64,000 nt of DNA. It comes from Conchocele bisecta. Its lineage: Eukaryota > Mollusca > Bivalvia > Lucinida > Thyasiridae. The stretch is from assembly GCA_029237695.1 (NCBI GenBank), contig JAQRGA010000140.1, positions 1 through 64,000 on the forward strand. The letters are read 5' to 3'. Of this stretch, positions 43,416-53,973 are shown one piece after another; position 1 is the stretch's first letter, and the number at the start of each line of letters is the position of its first letter. Both the position numbers and the translations under genes were made by a program. The notes below the pieces were generated by a model. The model did not search any database and was not told where the DNA came from. It saw nothing but the letters and a program-made list of their open reading frames with translations.

Positions 43416-43977
43416 TACTGAAGAGCTTTAGAAACGCAACATTGACGAGATTCTCAATCCAGTCGTGATTCCACTCCTTCGACGTCATGGCCGCAATCAA
43501 CGCCTGACGTTGCAACAGGATAACGCTCGCGCTCATTCTGCAAGATTGACCCAGGACTTTCTCAGAGACAGTCGTATTGATGTGATGGACTGGCCAGCCG
43601 TTTCCCCCGACTTAAACCCGATAGAGCACGTATGGGATGAACTGGGGAGAAAGTTACGTCAACGTCAAAACCAACCAGTAAACGTCAGACAGTTGGGTGC
43701 CGCATTGAAGGAGGAGTGGAACAACATCCCCCGACGTACCATTCGACGTCTGACAGGATCCATGAGGGAGCGTCTTCGTGCTGTGATTGAAACACCTGGT
43801 GGACACAATCGCTATTAAAAGGTGAGTGAAATGTGCTGACAAGATGATAGTTGAGCAACTTTGGCTCTAGTTGACATTCTTCGTAAATGAGGAATGTTTG
43901 ATTTGCAAAAAAACGCATTAAAATGTAAAGATATGTACCTACATATATAGGTGTTGCGTTTCTAAAGCTCATCAGTA
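43416..43977 (+). mobile_element. Tc1/mariner element, internally deleted
   Basis: The inverted repeats TACTGAAGAGCTTTAGAAAC and GTTTCTAAAGCTCATCAGTA lie inside TA target duplications (43414-43415, 43978-43979). 562 bp long. The left repeat joins almost directly to transposase sequence starting near 43446, so the N-terminal DNA-binding part and the first catalytic aspartate are deleted. Confidence 0.9.
43446..43818 (+). pseudogene. Tc1-type DD34E transposase, C-terminal third
   Basis: The open frame continues from DEILNPVVIPLLRRHG through QQDNARAHSARLTQDF and SPDLNPIEHVWDELGRKLR to the natural end. The second catalytic D ('QQDN') and the E of 'NPIEHVW' are separated by 34 residues, as in DD34E Tc1 enzymes. 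Full-length proteins are about 340 residues and only about 120 remain. No stops occur in what is left, so the deletion may be recent. The product cannot catalyse transposition on its own, but the intact ends could be mobilised in trans. Confidence 0.9.
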
Positions 43978-44273
43978 TAGATTAGGGAGCGAAATGAAAA
44001 TAGCAAATTTTGGCTGGGTGTCAATGGGACAGCGGTTTGTTTACATGTAACTTTCGTGTGGCGCAAAATCTACAACAACAACAATGGCAAACTGTAACTT
44101 GGTGTATATTCAAATTTGCAGCTCAAATAATTACCTGGAAAACAAAGTTGAAAATGGCCGCGTAAAATAACGCGACAAATCAAAATCATAAAAAATTTCA
44201 TGGTTTATCCTTTCGTACTTAGTTTATTTCGTACTATTGTTGTAATTCGCCATAGTGGTGGGATATTAATATG
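43978..44273. other. Intergenic, nothing recognised
   Basis: AT-rich, no repeats or genes assigned. Confidence 0.35.
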
Positions 44274-45432
44274 GTCACAGGTGGAAGACTCGGACCTATG
44301 ACACCAAAAAAATGCCTATTAAAAAAAAATCCCATTACCCCACCCACTTGGTCTCGTACATTACCATCTTATATAAAGAAAGGTGGATAACATTGTGGCC
44401 ATTATAGACAGAGCCCTCTCGTTTCCGACTCGCACAAACACAATACACATCGATTACATGTATGATTTCTGTCCCTGGCAATCGATAAAGGTATTAGGTG
44501 TGTGAATATATTCACTTCAAATCGCTCTTTCCAGCATTTATTCAGTTATTCGCATTGTGTATACCCCATCCAAAGCGAAATTTGCGTGTACAAAAGAATC
44601 TCACACAGAATTGGAGGCCATCCGGCGTGGATTATCGGTCATATTTGACCAATAACTGATCGCCAGCTGAAACTAAAGTGGTGCACCATGACCATATACA
44701 TTAGAAACTCCAACCGTACAAAGTTCGTCCAATTGTGATCGTTCACCTATCTAAACACTTTTTTTTCTACTTTCATTCATGATTGGCATACTATCAGATT
44801 ATGTCTTCGGGAATCCCGAAATAGGTTGAATGACGTCATTACAGTTTAGATTTAGCCAATCAGAGATGTTCTTTACATAGACGCTTCCGGTTGTATTATG
44901 GAAGATGGTGCATTGACCCGGTTCCAGATAATGAACGAAATTAGACAAAAGTGTTTTTTAGATCGGTGAACGATCACAATTGGACGAACTTTGTATGGGA
45001 GTTTCTAATGTATATGGTCATGGTGCACCACTTTAATTTGAGCTGGCGATCAGCTATCGGCCAAATATGACCGATAATCCACGCCGGACGGCCTCCGATT
45101 CTGTGTGAGATTCTTTCGTACAAGCAACTTTCGCTTTGCATGGGGTAATCAAAACGCGAATAACTAAATAAATACTTGAAACAGCGATTTGAAAGGAGTA
45201 TATTCACACACCTAATACCTTTATCGATTGCCAGACATTATTTCATACATTTAATCGATGTTTATTGTGTTTGTGCGAATCGGAAAATAGAGGGCTCTTT
45301 CTATAATAGCAATATTCATACCCACCTTCTATAAATAGAAGATGGTAATGTACAAGACCAAGTGTGTGGGGTAATGGGATTTTTTTAATAGGCATTTTTT
45401 GGTGTCATAGGTCCGAGTCTTCCACCTGTGAC
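44274..45432. mobile_element. Foldback element with ~480-bp inverted arms
   Basis: The left arm (44274 to about 44760) and right arm (about 44948-45432) are inverted copies over their whole length. Outer ends are GTCACAGGTGGAAGACTCGG and CCGAGTCTTCCACCTGTGAC; inner ends are 'GTGATCGTTCACC' and 'GGTGAACGATCAC'. The ~190-bp spacer ('GAATGACGTCATTACAG', 'GCTTCCGGTTGTATTATGG') is not palindromic. The arms have diverged by substitutions and small indels. A 77-codon frame over one arm is accidental. Confidence 0.85.
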
Positions 45433-45992
45433 GACAGTCTGTGACAGTTGCCTGTGGTTCACAGGCAATAAATGCTTATCGGTGTAAAACTATACAGCAA
45501 TAAATGCTTACCTCACAGGAAAGTTATACTTACGTGGAGTGCTCTATGCACATGGCACAAAGGAGGTGGGTGTTGTAAGTACCGGTCCGTTCAATGTCTA
45601 GTGCATGATGTAAACAAAAAACTCGCGCGGAAAAGCTGGTTCCTTGGTGTGTTACATAATTGTGTTATATCATTAGGTCAGAACCGGGAACCAAGTGATA
45701 AAGTACGTAAAGGTTAAAAACGCAAAGTAACATTACAACACTATTTTCGTACCGGGTCGTTTAGCCCTTAAACACATTCACACCCTGGTCGTTTCGCACA
45801 TCATCCCGTTCGTCCCGGTATGTACTTATAGATGCGCTGAATATTGTAACGGGATACTAATACTTCATTGCTTAGCAAGTTAATTACTCATGAACTGATG
45901 TGTCATCTTCCGCTCCCCGTAGGTAAGCAGGCACCAACCGACTAAATATACGTACGGTAGTAAATCATTAATTTATATTGATTGATTGATTA

Positions 45993-46023
<31 letters not shown>

Positions 46024-46418
46024 ACTCATGCGATGGTGTGGTCAGAAGGCGGTACATGCTGGTTCAGCGTCAATGATTCGTGGACATCTCGTTGGCTATG
46101 TACTGCACCCATGACGTCATCGTCGATGTAAACTATGAAAGACAACATTCAACTGATAAATTGATTGATTCAGATAGCGCGTTCCTTTTTTGCGTGTTCT
46201 CCTGTAATTTATTAATACTGTGTGTTCATGACTGCAAAACATACACAGTTGTCATGTCTTGATGTGTTCATTCACCGGAATTACAGTGGAAATATCTGAA
46301 CCGGACACCCTGAGAGGTCCCCAGTTGCCCGGTTAGAGAGGTTCCATTGTACTGTACATGTCATGTTGAAGCATCACAGAAAAAAACAATGAACATGTTT
46401 AAAGTCACAGCAACAGCT

Positions 46419-46420
<2 letters not shown>
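45433..46420. other. Intergenic with microsatellite and MITE half
   Basis: 45440-45475 has a small hairpin (TTGCCTGTG-GTT-CACAGGCAA). 45981-46023 is a GATT microsatellite. 46268-46352 is the right half of the 'AACCTCTCTAAACCGGACAC' MITE. No gene. Confidence 0.55.

Positions 46421-46421
<1 letters not shown>

Positions 46422-46473
<52 letters not shown>
46422..46473. repeat. (CT)n microsatellite
   Basis: An uninterrupted CT run of about 52 bp. Confidence 0.98.
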
Positions 46474-46475
<2 letters not shown>

Positions 46476-47756
46476 ACAATATAGATCGTTATCAGGCTAC
46501 GTGAGTGTGCTATTTGATCTAGATCTACACTGGTCATAACATCACAAACGCCCTATTTTTTAAGTCACAACCACATGTATGTTGATTTATTTGATATCTT
46601 AATAAATCTGGCCTGGCTCTGAAAATACCTCCCGTATCGCATTGCCTATATCGATTTCGAGAAAATGCGATACATTCGGTAAATGACGTCGAAAGTTGAC
46701 AACAAATTCAGAGCTCACGTGGAATTAAATCGAATTTATCGACAATTTTCGACGTGATTTGCGAAAACGATGACCGTTGACCGAAATCAGTATCGTCGAC
46801 AAACAGTGTTGCGATACGGGCGATAATTTCAGAGACAGGCACATTACAGGCCTACATGTGATTTTGTGCCGAAACTCGTGAAGAATAATATTATTTACAA
46901 AATTTACGAAATTTTCTATAAATTACGTCAAAAGTTGACGAATTGTTGTAGCATTTTACATATGCTGTGAAGATTTCGTCATTTACAGAACATGTCAGAT
47001 TCTGTAAATAACTTTCATGAAAAATCGTACATCTTCTTAGGTAGCAAATCACATGGCTTGTCTCATGGCTATCCTTGAATAATTGACTTATTGCGTATAT
47101 AAAGATCAGAACACCTTAGTATCGATATAGATAATAATATCATCATTAGTCTACATGTACATGTATTAGTCTCCTCAATTACGTAAACACAAACGTATCG
47201 ATGCGCAGGCTACAAAAAAAAACATTTTTTTGGGCATTTTTTTGGGCATTGCGGCTCACATAACACATCCAAAGTCATCATATAGTGATGATTAACAATT
47301 TTAATAAATACGTCATAATACGTGAAAATATGAAATTTACGTTTTTTCGCATTGCGATTTTCGACCTTGTGAAAGGGAAAATCGCGAAAAAACGAAAATA
47401 AACGCATGTTTGTGAAATCGCGAGAAGTCGCTGTAATATGAAATAAAATGGAGAAATTCGGTAATTGTTTTGTAGTTTTGTGAAAAGGTGAATTTAATTT
47501 TTGCTTTTCGCGTTTGAATTTGTAAAAACTATATCACAATGGACACTTTAGCCAGAATACACGTAGTTGCGGACACGTAACTCGACAAAGCCTCCAGTAC
47601 CGTCCGGTACGGGAGGTATTGCATAGTTAATTGTTCGCAAACTAACATATAACAGGGTCTATAGGGTTAGGTTATTTTGTTAATAATACAATAATATCGG
47701 CTAAATACACTAAGTGTCGCAGGGGAGCTAATCTGTATATAGGTTAGTTAACATAG
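46474..47756. other. Intergenic; family B and C fragments
   Basis: 46482-46575 is a family B fragment. 46600-46850 and 46855-47070 are two divergent family C hairpins. 47200-47560 contains 'CGCGAAAAAACG'-type inverted scraps. No gene. Confidence 0.5.
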
Positions 47757-47985
47757 TTGTGACTGTGACTGGAGAAATGGGTCTGATGGATTTTACAACC
47801 AGTGCAGTTTCAGATCAGCCGGTGCATCTGCGCAGTCTGATCTGACACTGCATGGTTTGCCTGGAGCACATGTAACGTCTCTGGTAAATAGTTTTGACCT
47901 TTATCCGCATTCCGGGGTGTGCTAGAAAATCAAACTTGTGAATATTACCAAATACGATAATCCCCATCTCTCCAGCCATAGCCGC
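47757..47985. mobile_element. Family B MITE
   Basis: From 'TGTGACTGGAGAAATGGGTC' to 'CCCCATCTCTCCAGCCATAG', with a diverged interior. Confidence 0.75.
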
Positions 47986-48282
47986 AATCAAGGTTATTCA
48001 TTAAATGATACCATCTTGCGCGTACTAATATATAGTTCATTAAGCATGAACAAACACACTCTTTTAAAACTTAGTATGTCAGCATCGACTGTCAATGCGG
48101 TTTGTTAACAGTTAGAAACTCCGTAGTCGTATTGTAGAAACCTCTTACTGTTTACCCTCCCCACCGTATACATGTAGTAATTGGATTGAATATTATACTT
48201 TCTGCTGGTTTCTAAACATTATCAGGATGTGTAAACCAATGTACCATCCCTGCCACGCTTTATCCACCTGTGATTATAATAT

Positions 48283-48755
48283 GAGACACGCCATGTGAGT
48301 TTGTACCTTCGGACATCTGCGTAATTTCATTAAATATGTTTTTACACAATTTACAATAGTTTCCGTCAGTGGCGTCAAAAGTTGACAAACTTTCAGAATA
48401 CATGCGGAATAATATTCGGCGTGTTCTCTGAAAGTTCTGTCAAGTTTTGACTTTATTTATGAAAAGAAAAATATCGTATATTTTGTAAACGTATTTAATG
48501 AAATTACGCAGATGTCCGAATATGTGGCTGTGACTGGAGAAATGAGGAGTATGTGAATTTTGACCAGTGTAGCTCCTGATATAACACGCATGTAGCCTGA
48601 TCACAATCTAGATTGATTGTTAGAGCATGACGGATGTGTCATTGATGGAATGGCGAACAGTGTAGATCCTGATCAGACTGTGCGGATGCACAGGCTGATC
48701 TGGATCTACACTGGTCGCATCACACATAAACCCCATATCCCCAGCCACAACCACA
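48283..48755. mobile_element. Family C MITE followed by family B MITE
   Basis: 48283-48520 is family C ('GAGACACGCCATGTGAGTTT' to 'GCAGATGTCCGAA'). 48525-48755 is family B ('CTGTGACTGGAGAAATGAGG' to 'CCCATATCCCCAGCCACAA'). Confidence 0.8.
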
Positions 48756-48757
48756 TA

Positions 48758-48973
48758 CAATGGAACCCCTCTAAACCGGACACCAATAACACACCTTGGA
48801 TCTTATGTTTGATTAGTTTCTTGGTCATTTATCTTAGGTGATAATGCCTGTTCGTGATCGCATAGCACACAACTATGGCACAGAATGATACACTGCATGA
48901 TTTACAGTGAAGCTTCTCTAAGCCGGACACCCTGGGGAGCTCCCAGGTTGTCGGGTTTAGAGAGGTTTCACTG
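48758..48973. mobile_element. pogo-like MITE ('AACCTCTCTAAACCGGACAC')
   Basis: The ends CAATGGAACCCCTCTAAACC and GGTTTAGAGAGGTTTCACTG are inverted repeats of the CAGTGGAACCTC type seen in pogo/Tigger-like elements. ~215 bp, non-coding. Single ends also lie at 46268-46352, 58195-58260 and 59266-59310. Confidence 0.7.
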
Positions 48974-49011
48974 GATATAGCATCTTCATTCAAAGATTCG
49001 TTCCATTCTAG

Positions 49012-49233
49012 GAATACTCCATGAGCATGGTCCTCCGTGAGCGGTGGGTCGACGGTTGACTGGCGTACACACCCACCGCCAACATGACCAGACTGGAACT
49101 CGATACCTCACTGATGGACCAGCTCTGGTTCCTCGACATGTATATATTCAACGAGAAGAAGTCTAACTTTCATGACGTGACCGTTCCACCCCGGCTCCTG
49201 CATATATACCCGAACGGCACGGTGCTGTCTAAC
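49012..49233 (+). pseudogene. Lone Cys-loop receptor (ligand-gated ion channel) exon with in-frame TGA
   Basis: After acceptor 'TTCCATTCTAG' the frame reads EYSMSMVLRERWVDG, a TGA (49057-49059), then LAYTPTANMTRLELDTSLMD, QLWFLDMYIFNEKKSNFHDV and TVPPRLLHIYPNGTVLSN, ending at AAC|GTTAGT. This is the extracellular ligand-binding part before the Cys loop. 'RWVDxRLAY', 'WxPDxxIxNEKK', 'HDVTVPxxLLxIxPNGTVL' are standard for anion-selective pentameric channels of the glycine/glutamate/GABA type. Relatives have R at the TGA (CGA) and P where L stands in 'WFLD'. No neighbouring channel exons (Cys loop, M1-M4) are visible within several kb. Confidence 0.8.
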
Positions 49234-49324
49234 GTTAGTTGCGTATCTCTGTATATGAATTATGTTGATGAAAACAGTAGGCACATTTGTGATTTATCAT
49301 TTAGTACAGTGGAACCGTTCTAAA

Positions 49325-49560
49325 ACAAAGACACTTGGTACGATACAATAACGACACTACGATACCACGACAATACGATGATGATTGCACAATACTATGA
49401 TGACAATACCACGACAGCACGATAACAGCACTACAATAAAGTATCGTCATCGTACTATCATAGCATCGTGTTATTTTTATCGTGCTACCATATTATCGTC
49501 GTAGTGGCATCGCTGTATCTCCATCGTAGCATCGTATTATTGTAATATTGTCATCTAGCA
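49325..49560. repeat. Inverted low-complexity ACGATA/TATCGT array
   Basis: The first ~110 bp are built of 'CACGACA', 'ACGATA' and 'CAATAC' words. From about 49441 the composition switches to 'TATCGTCATCGT'-type words, their reverse complements. It looks like one large imperfect hairpin made of simple repeats. Confidence 0.75.
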
Positions 49561-49669
49561 TGACCGAGCTGAAGTTGGCACCCTAAATAATTTGCTAGCA
49601 CTCATTTTGGTAGCACAATATTAATTCACTGCAAGAGGTCGAATATGGCGATAATAACAACTTATAACA

Positions 49670-50030
49670 TATTGTAGTACACTCATGTAGCCTGATAGCG
49701 ATCTATATTGCCTGTTCGAAGGTTGCATGTAATTCATTGATGGAATGACGAACATTGTAGATCCTGATCAGACTGTGCGTATGCACAGGCTGATCTGTAT
49801 CTACACTGGCCGCTAAACTCATAAGCCCCATTGCTCCAGTCACAACCACATGTGACTGTGACTGGAGAACATTTTTATTATTTTGTAAAATTTACTTGCA
49901 TTTTGTGTCTGTGATTGGAGAAATGGGGCTTACATCATGCTTCTAACTCAGGCTACAGGTTTGTGTTATTTGATCAGGAGCTACACTGGTCACAAATCTC
50001 ATAAGCCCAATTTCACCAGTCACAGAAGTT
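49670..50030. mobile_element. Two adjacent family B copies, head to head
   Basis: 49670-49850 lacks its left end and finishes 'CCATTGCTCCAGTCACAACC'. A second partial copy follows at once ('GTGACTGTGACTGGAGAAC') and continues to 'CCAATTTCACCAGTCACAG'. Confidence 0.75.
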
Positions 50031-50478
50031 GAGAAGAGGGTTTGTGTGTACATTCTAGCACAGCGTCGAACGTTATACTTAACTTACTGGCCGACTTTTC
50101 GTGCGACTTTCACGAGAGACTACATGTACTTGTAATCAGGAAGTCTGTACTTCAGACGTACTCAGTGCATCCGGATATGTATGGTGGTCAGTAGCTGCAC
50201 GTTTTCCGTTGTATAAGCAATAGGTTGCACGACATATAATGCAATGCAATGTAATGTAATGTAATTAGAGTTATGTACTTAGAATTTGGTGACTAGTTAG
50301 AGATATTTCGTCACTCCATTTGCATCGCTGCACCTTCATTACTACCTCGCGTAGAGGTGACATTGAGAACCTTAAAATGTGTTGAAAAGTATATTTAAAA
50401 CAAATAAAAGTCGTCCCTTCGTTTCCACTTGGCGTATAAATGACGTTTACGAATATTATACATGTATTATGAAAATCT
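50031..50478. other. Intergenic, nothing recognised
   Basis: Includes a short ATGCA/ATGTA microsatellite near 50240-50265. Confidence 0.4.
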
Positions 50479-50713
50479 GGGGACCGTTTCACTAAGCTTC
50501 GTACGGCTAACGTGTGATTATGTAATTATGATATTCTGTAAATTTCACATTAACAATGTTTTCTTGTAAACAATTATTGGATTTACATTTATTGAGCATA
50601 GGCTGCATATATGCAGCCTATGCTCAATAAATGTAAATCCATCAAACTTCCAGACGATCCTAAATTTGCACTTACGAACATTTTAGTGTTACGAAGTTTA
50701 GTGAACGGGCCCC
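50479..50713. mobile_element. MITE with perfect 62-bp palindrome at its core
   Basis: The ends GGGGACCGTTTCACTAAGCT and 'AAGTTTAGTGAACGGGCCCC' are ~25-bp imperfect inverted repeats. Positions 50579-50640 are a perfect 62-bp palindrome, 'GGATTTACATTTATTGAGCA' on one side and its exact complement on the other, centred on GCATATATGC, with no spacer. Confidence 0.85.
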
Positions 50714-51254
50714 TGATAGTAGAAATGTATATTGTGAGATGTAGCAGGCAATTGGAAGACAACTACTAGTTTAAACATTACAAGGACCACATAGTTCCTC
50801 TAAGGTAGATTGTCTCAGCCGATGACCCAATCAATATGTACAAGTTCTTGTTCACAAATTTGATTTTAAGTAATTAAATATCGAGGCGACCGCATCATTT
50901 AGTCCCTGAAAAATCCAAGATGTGGACAATAACTGATTTATAGTTCAGACAAGTGTACAATGCTATGTCACATCCGAGCATTGGTTTTCCATTTTCCAGT
51001 TAATCATTAACTGTGGTAATACACAACTTATTGGGGTTAAACGTTGCAATATATGAAATAAGTGGAGCACAATACTGTCCAGCGATTGGCTTAGAAAGTA
51101 GGGTGAATTATAAATGATCTGTTGGACCGCTCACATGACGATACACTCATGTATTCAGTGTCGTGTCGATTGGCATTACATATAATGATGATAGTTGCCG
51201 TATTGAGCAGTTGTATAATTATATATATGTGCACAATAAACAATTATTTTATTT
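50714..51254. other. Intergenic, nothing recognised
   Basis: AT-rich sequence without repeats I could assign. No other Fox exon was found here. Confidence 0.4.
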
Positions 51255-51401
51255 TTCCAAACGTTGACCAAACTGTCGGAGAAGTCGGCGTCGCTCGTTA
51301 CACCGGGAGTGAGTGCGGAGAAGCCGCCACACACCTTCGTGGCGCTCGTCTCCATGGCGATACTTGGCTCCCCGGACCGGAAGTTACTGCTGGGTGACAT
51401 C
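51255..51401 (+). pseudogene. Truncated forkhead-domain fragment, inverted copy
   Basis: The frame reads LTKLSEKSASLVTPGVSAE, KPPHTFVALVSMAILGSPDR and KLLLGDI, the N-terminal third of a forkhead domain (helix 1 and start of helix 2), then loses homology at 'HTYYPF'. It corresponds base for base to the minus-strand exon at 52603-53401 and lies ~2 kb away in opposite orientation. Relative to that copy it has an extra 19-bp block before 'GTTACACCGG'. Helix 3, the DNA-recognition helix, is missing, so no functional DNA-binding domain can be made. Confidence 0.85.
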
Positions 51402-52254
51402 CACACCTACTACCCATTTTGTATTGAATGTACATGTATTAAGAAAATTACAGCAATGATGTAAAATGTGTTTGCTCACATTGACTCATTGTAATAAATG
51501 TCATACACGTGTCATTACACTCCATTTCAAACCTATGAGATGTTTGTTATTTGTTAGTTTTGTGTGGCCTAAAGTCGCGCAATATCGCACGCTGCAAAGA
51601 CCCGAGAAAAATCAAATAAAAAACAACCCTTTTATTATATACGTACATCATACGCTATGTATATGCGTTTCAAAACATTACACATAAACAAAGCAAATTA
51701 GTGGTGACTCTTCTACAATATGTTCAACCCTTTCAACACTAAGCAACTGAAATGGACTGTGATATGCTAATTTTCGACTATCAAACCGTCATAAATAAAA
51801 TGTTTTTAAGACTAGTCCCACATTATGGAAAAGGGGCTATGTTTTGTTCTAAAAATATGAAGATGTTTCATAAAAGTGCAGATCCCTGATGAGACGGCTC
51901 GTTACGAGCCGGCTCATCTGGATCTACAGTGTTTGTATAAACCGCTATATAGCGGGCTTTTGTGTTCAAAGGGTTAATGCTGTTTCAGCAATATAACAAT
52001 ATTTCTCAAATGGACACGATGCGAGGTCGTGTCCGACCAAAGCTACAAATTCATAATTAAATAGTACTACAGAAGAAAGCCGAAACACACCAAATGCCTG
52101 TGGGTTAGACGGAAAATTAATTTCCCTAAACCCATAGTTAAACCTTGGTATAGGGTGTAACTCGTGGTTTAGGGAATTATTGTACATATAGCTTGAGATT
52201 AGTTAACACCATCACACAGGCCCTATAAATGACAAAAAACAAAATGTCACTGAA
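51402..52254. other. Intergenic between the inverted Fox copies
   Basis: 51830-51970 is a 'GATGAGACGGCTCGTTACGA' palindromic repeat. 52060-52200 holds a small inverted pair ('GGTTAGACGG' / 'AACCATGAGT'-like scraps). No gene. Confidence 0.4.
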
Positions 52255-52258
52255 AACA

Positions 52259-52264
52259 TTTATT
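52259..52264 (-). promoter_or_regulatory. Possible polyadenylation signal of the minus-strand Fox gene
   Basis: AATAAA on the minus strand, ~340 bp past the stop at 52603. Other AATAAA-like sites are nearby, so the choice is tentative. Confidence 0.35.
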
Positions 52265-52602
52265 TACAATACAAACATAATAAATAGAATAGGAATAAAT
52301 ACAAAATGTTGTATACCTGCCAAAATAACCAAGTTATTGGCTCATTGAGGTGATTATTACTTTCTTTAAATATAAGTATTAATGTCCTGGGTAGATACTT
52401 CCGATCTGTCTCAATAACCCATATACTGGTATTGGCAAGTTACAATATTATTTTTATACATTGATGTATATATCATACAGAATATGCACAGTATATAATT
52501 ATTTTACATACGCTGTATCTTTCTGTTTATAGCACCTTCCTTTACACATACTGTCCTTATATCACTTTTGTTGTACAGTGTAGCACATATCACGTTCACA
52601 TG

Positions 52603-53401
52603 TCAACAAATACACGTTATGTCAGTGAATCTCACCAGCGGTGCGTGACCAGTCGGTACCGTACGGGAAGCGATGTTGTTGTAATTGTAGATACCCGGCT
52701 GTGACATCATAGTGTCGAAACTGGGCGTTGTAAACTGACCGCTGAAGTAGCCACTAGATGGAACTGCCGTCGGTGACGTGGTCTGTGACGTATATGGGTA
52801 GCCGTACTGGTACACGTCGCTGTATCCCCCCTTTGGCGTGTAGACGGCTGGAGCAGGCGTGGAACCAGGCGAAGTCTACTGCTGACCGGAAGTGGTAACC
52901 TGGCGACCGTGGTATGGGTAGTAGGCGGCGCTGCTGTATGGATGGTAGCCATCGCCCTTAGGATGTATGGCCGTATGAGGACGGCGTCATCGCCACGTAG
53001 CCGCTAAATGTCGCGGCGGACCGTCCCACGTCACCAATACTGTCCGATTTCACCTTACTACGCGACTTGTTGCGCTATTTGCGTCTCGCCTGTCGTCTGC
53101 GGAAGTCGCGCTTAGCGAAGTCATCTGTCACGGCCGGATGTATGGCCCAGTAGTTGCTCTTACCGGCCCGCCTTTATGAAGCACTCGTTGAGGCTGAGGT
53201 TGTGCCGGATACTGTTCATCCACGCCTTCTGGTCGTTGTTGTAGTAGGGGCAGTTATCCATGGCGTACTGGTAGATATCGCCCAGCAGCAACTTCCGGTC
53301 CGGAGAGCCGAGTATCGCCATGGAGACGAGCGCCATGAAGGTGTGTAGCGGCTTCTCCGTGCTCACTTCCGGTGTAACGACAGTTTGGTTAGCGTTTGGA
53401 A
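52603..53401 (-). pseudogene. FoxQ2-like forkhead transcription factor, main exon, broken
   Basis: In order on the minus strand: forkhead domain KPLHTFMALVSMAILGSPDR, KLLLGDIYQYAMDNCPYYNN, DQKAWMNSIRHNLSLNECFI, KAGR; then a frameshift at CGG-TAAGAGC, where two bases (or one extra) disrupt the wing; KSNYWAIHPAVTDDFAKRDF, RRRQARRK; a TAG where Q is expected; RNKSRSKVKSDS and GYVAMTPSSYGHTS; a second frameshift; DGYHPYSSAAYYPYHGRQ; a second TAG; and an intact tail ending GHAPLVRFTDITCIC. 'NSIRHNLSLNECF' is the recognition helix, and 'DFAKxDFRRRxARR' after the wing is typical of FoxQ2. Such factors pattern the apical or anterior nervous system in many invertebrates (family knowledge). Two stops and two shifts make this copy non-functional as written. 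Confidence 0.8.
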
Positions 53402-53761
53402 AGGATTATAATAATACGATTAAGAACTCAAGATACAAATATTGCTATATTATTCCAAGGACTCTATATTATATACTAGGTATATACTGGCCGTCATTCA
53501 ATCACTGAAACTTCGCTGAACATATCAGAATTGGCTCCTCGTCTGAAACGTACGTTGGACAGTAAGGCCAATATATACTGATTGGTGTAGGCCATGATTA
53601 GAATGCGCTGATAATGTCAGCCGTGTTAATGTAATTTGTATAATTTATATCAAGGATAAACAATAATTTTACAGTACACTACTAGAATGGAAGCCAAAAG
53701 TACTAGAAATATGAAAAGGTGGCAGACGACGATAATTGTTATCCTCAGTACCATTTTAAAA

Positions 53762-53960
53762 TGTGACCGTTGCTGGAGAAATGGCGCTTATGGTTTTTGC
53801 ATCCGGTGTAGATCCAGATCAGCCTATGCAAGTAAACACCCTGCATACTTCTAACAAGCAATATCAATCGTTGTCAGGCTATATGAGTGTGCTATTTCAT
53901 CAGGAGCTACACTGGTCACAAATCCCGTAAGCCCAATTTCTCCAGTCACAGCCACAAACA
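53762..53960. mobile_element. Family B MITE in the Fox intron
   Basis: Ends 'GACCGTTGCTGGAGAAATGG' and 'CCCAATTTCTCCAGTCACAG'. It sits between the two Fox exons, 14 bp from the donor of the upstream exon. Confidence 0.75.
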
Positions 53961-53973
53961 ATCATTAAATTAC

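Noticed and set aside
45440..45475. Histone-type 3' stem-loop
   Set aside because: TTGCCTGTG-GTT-CACAGGCAA pairs well but lacks the histone loop sequence and any histone gene nearby.
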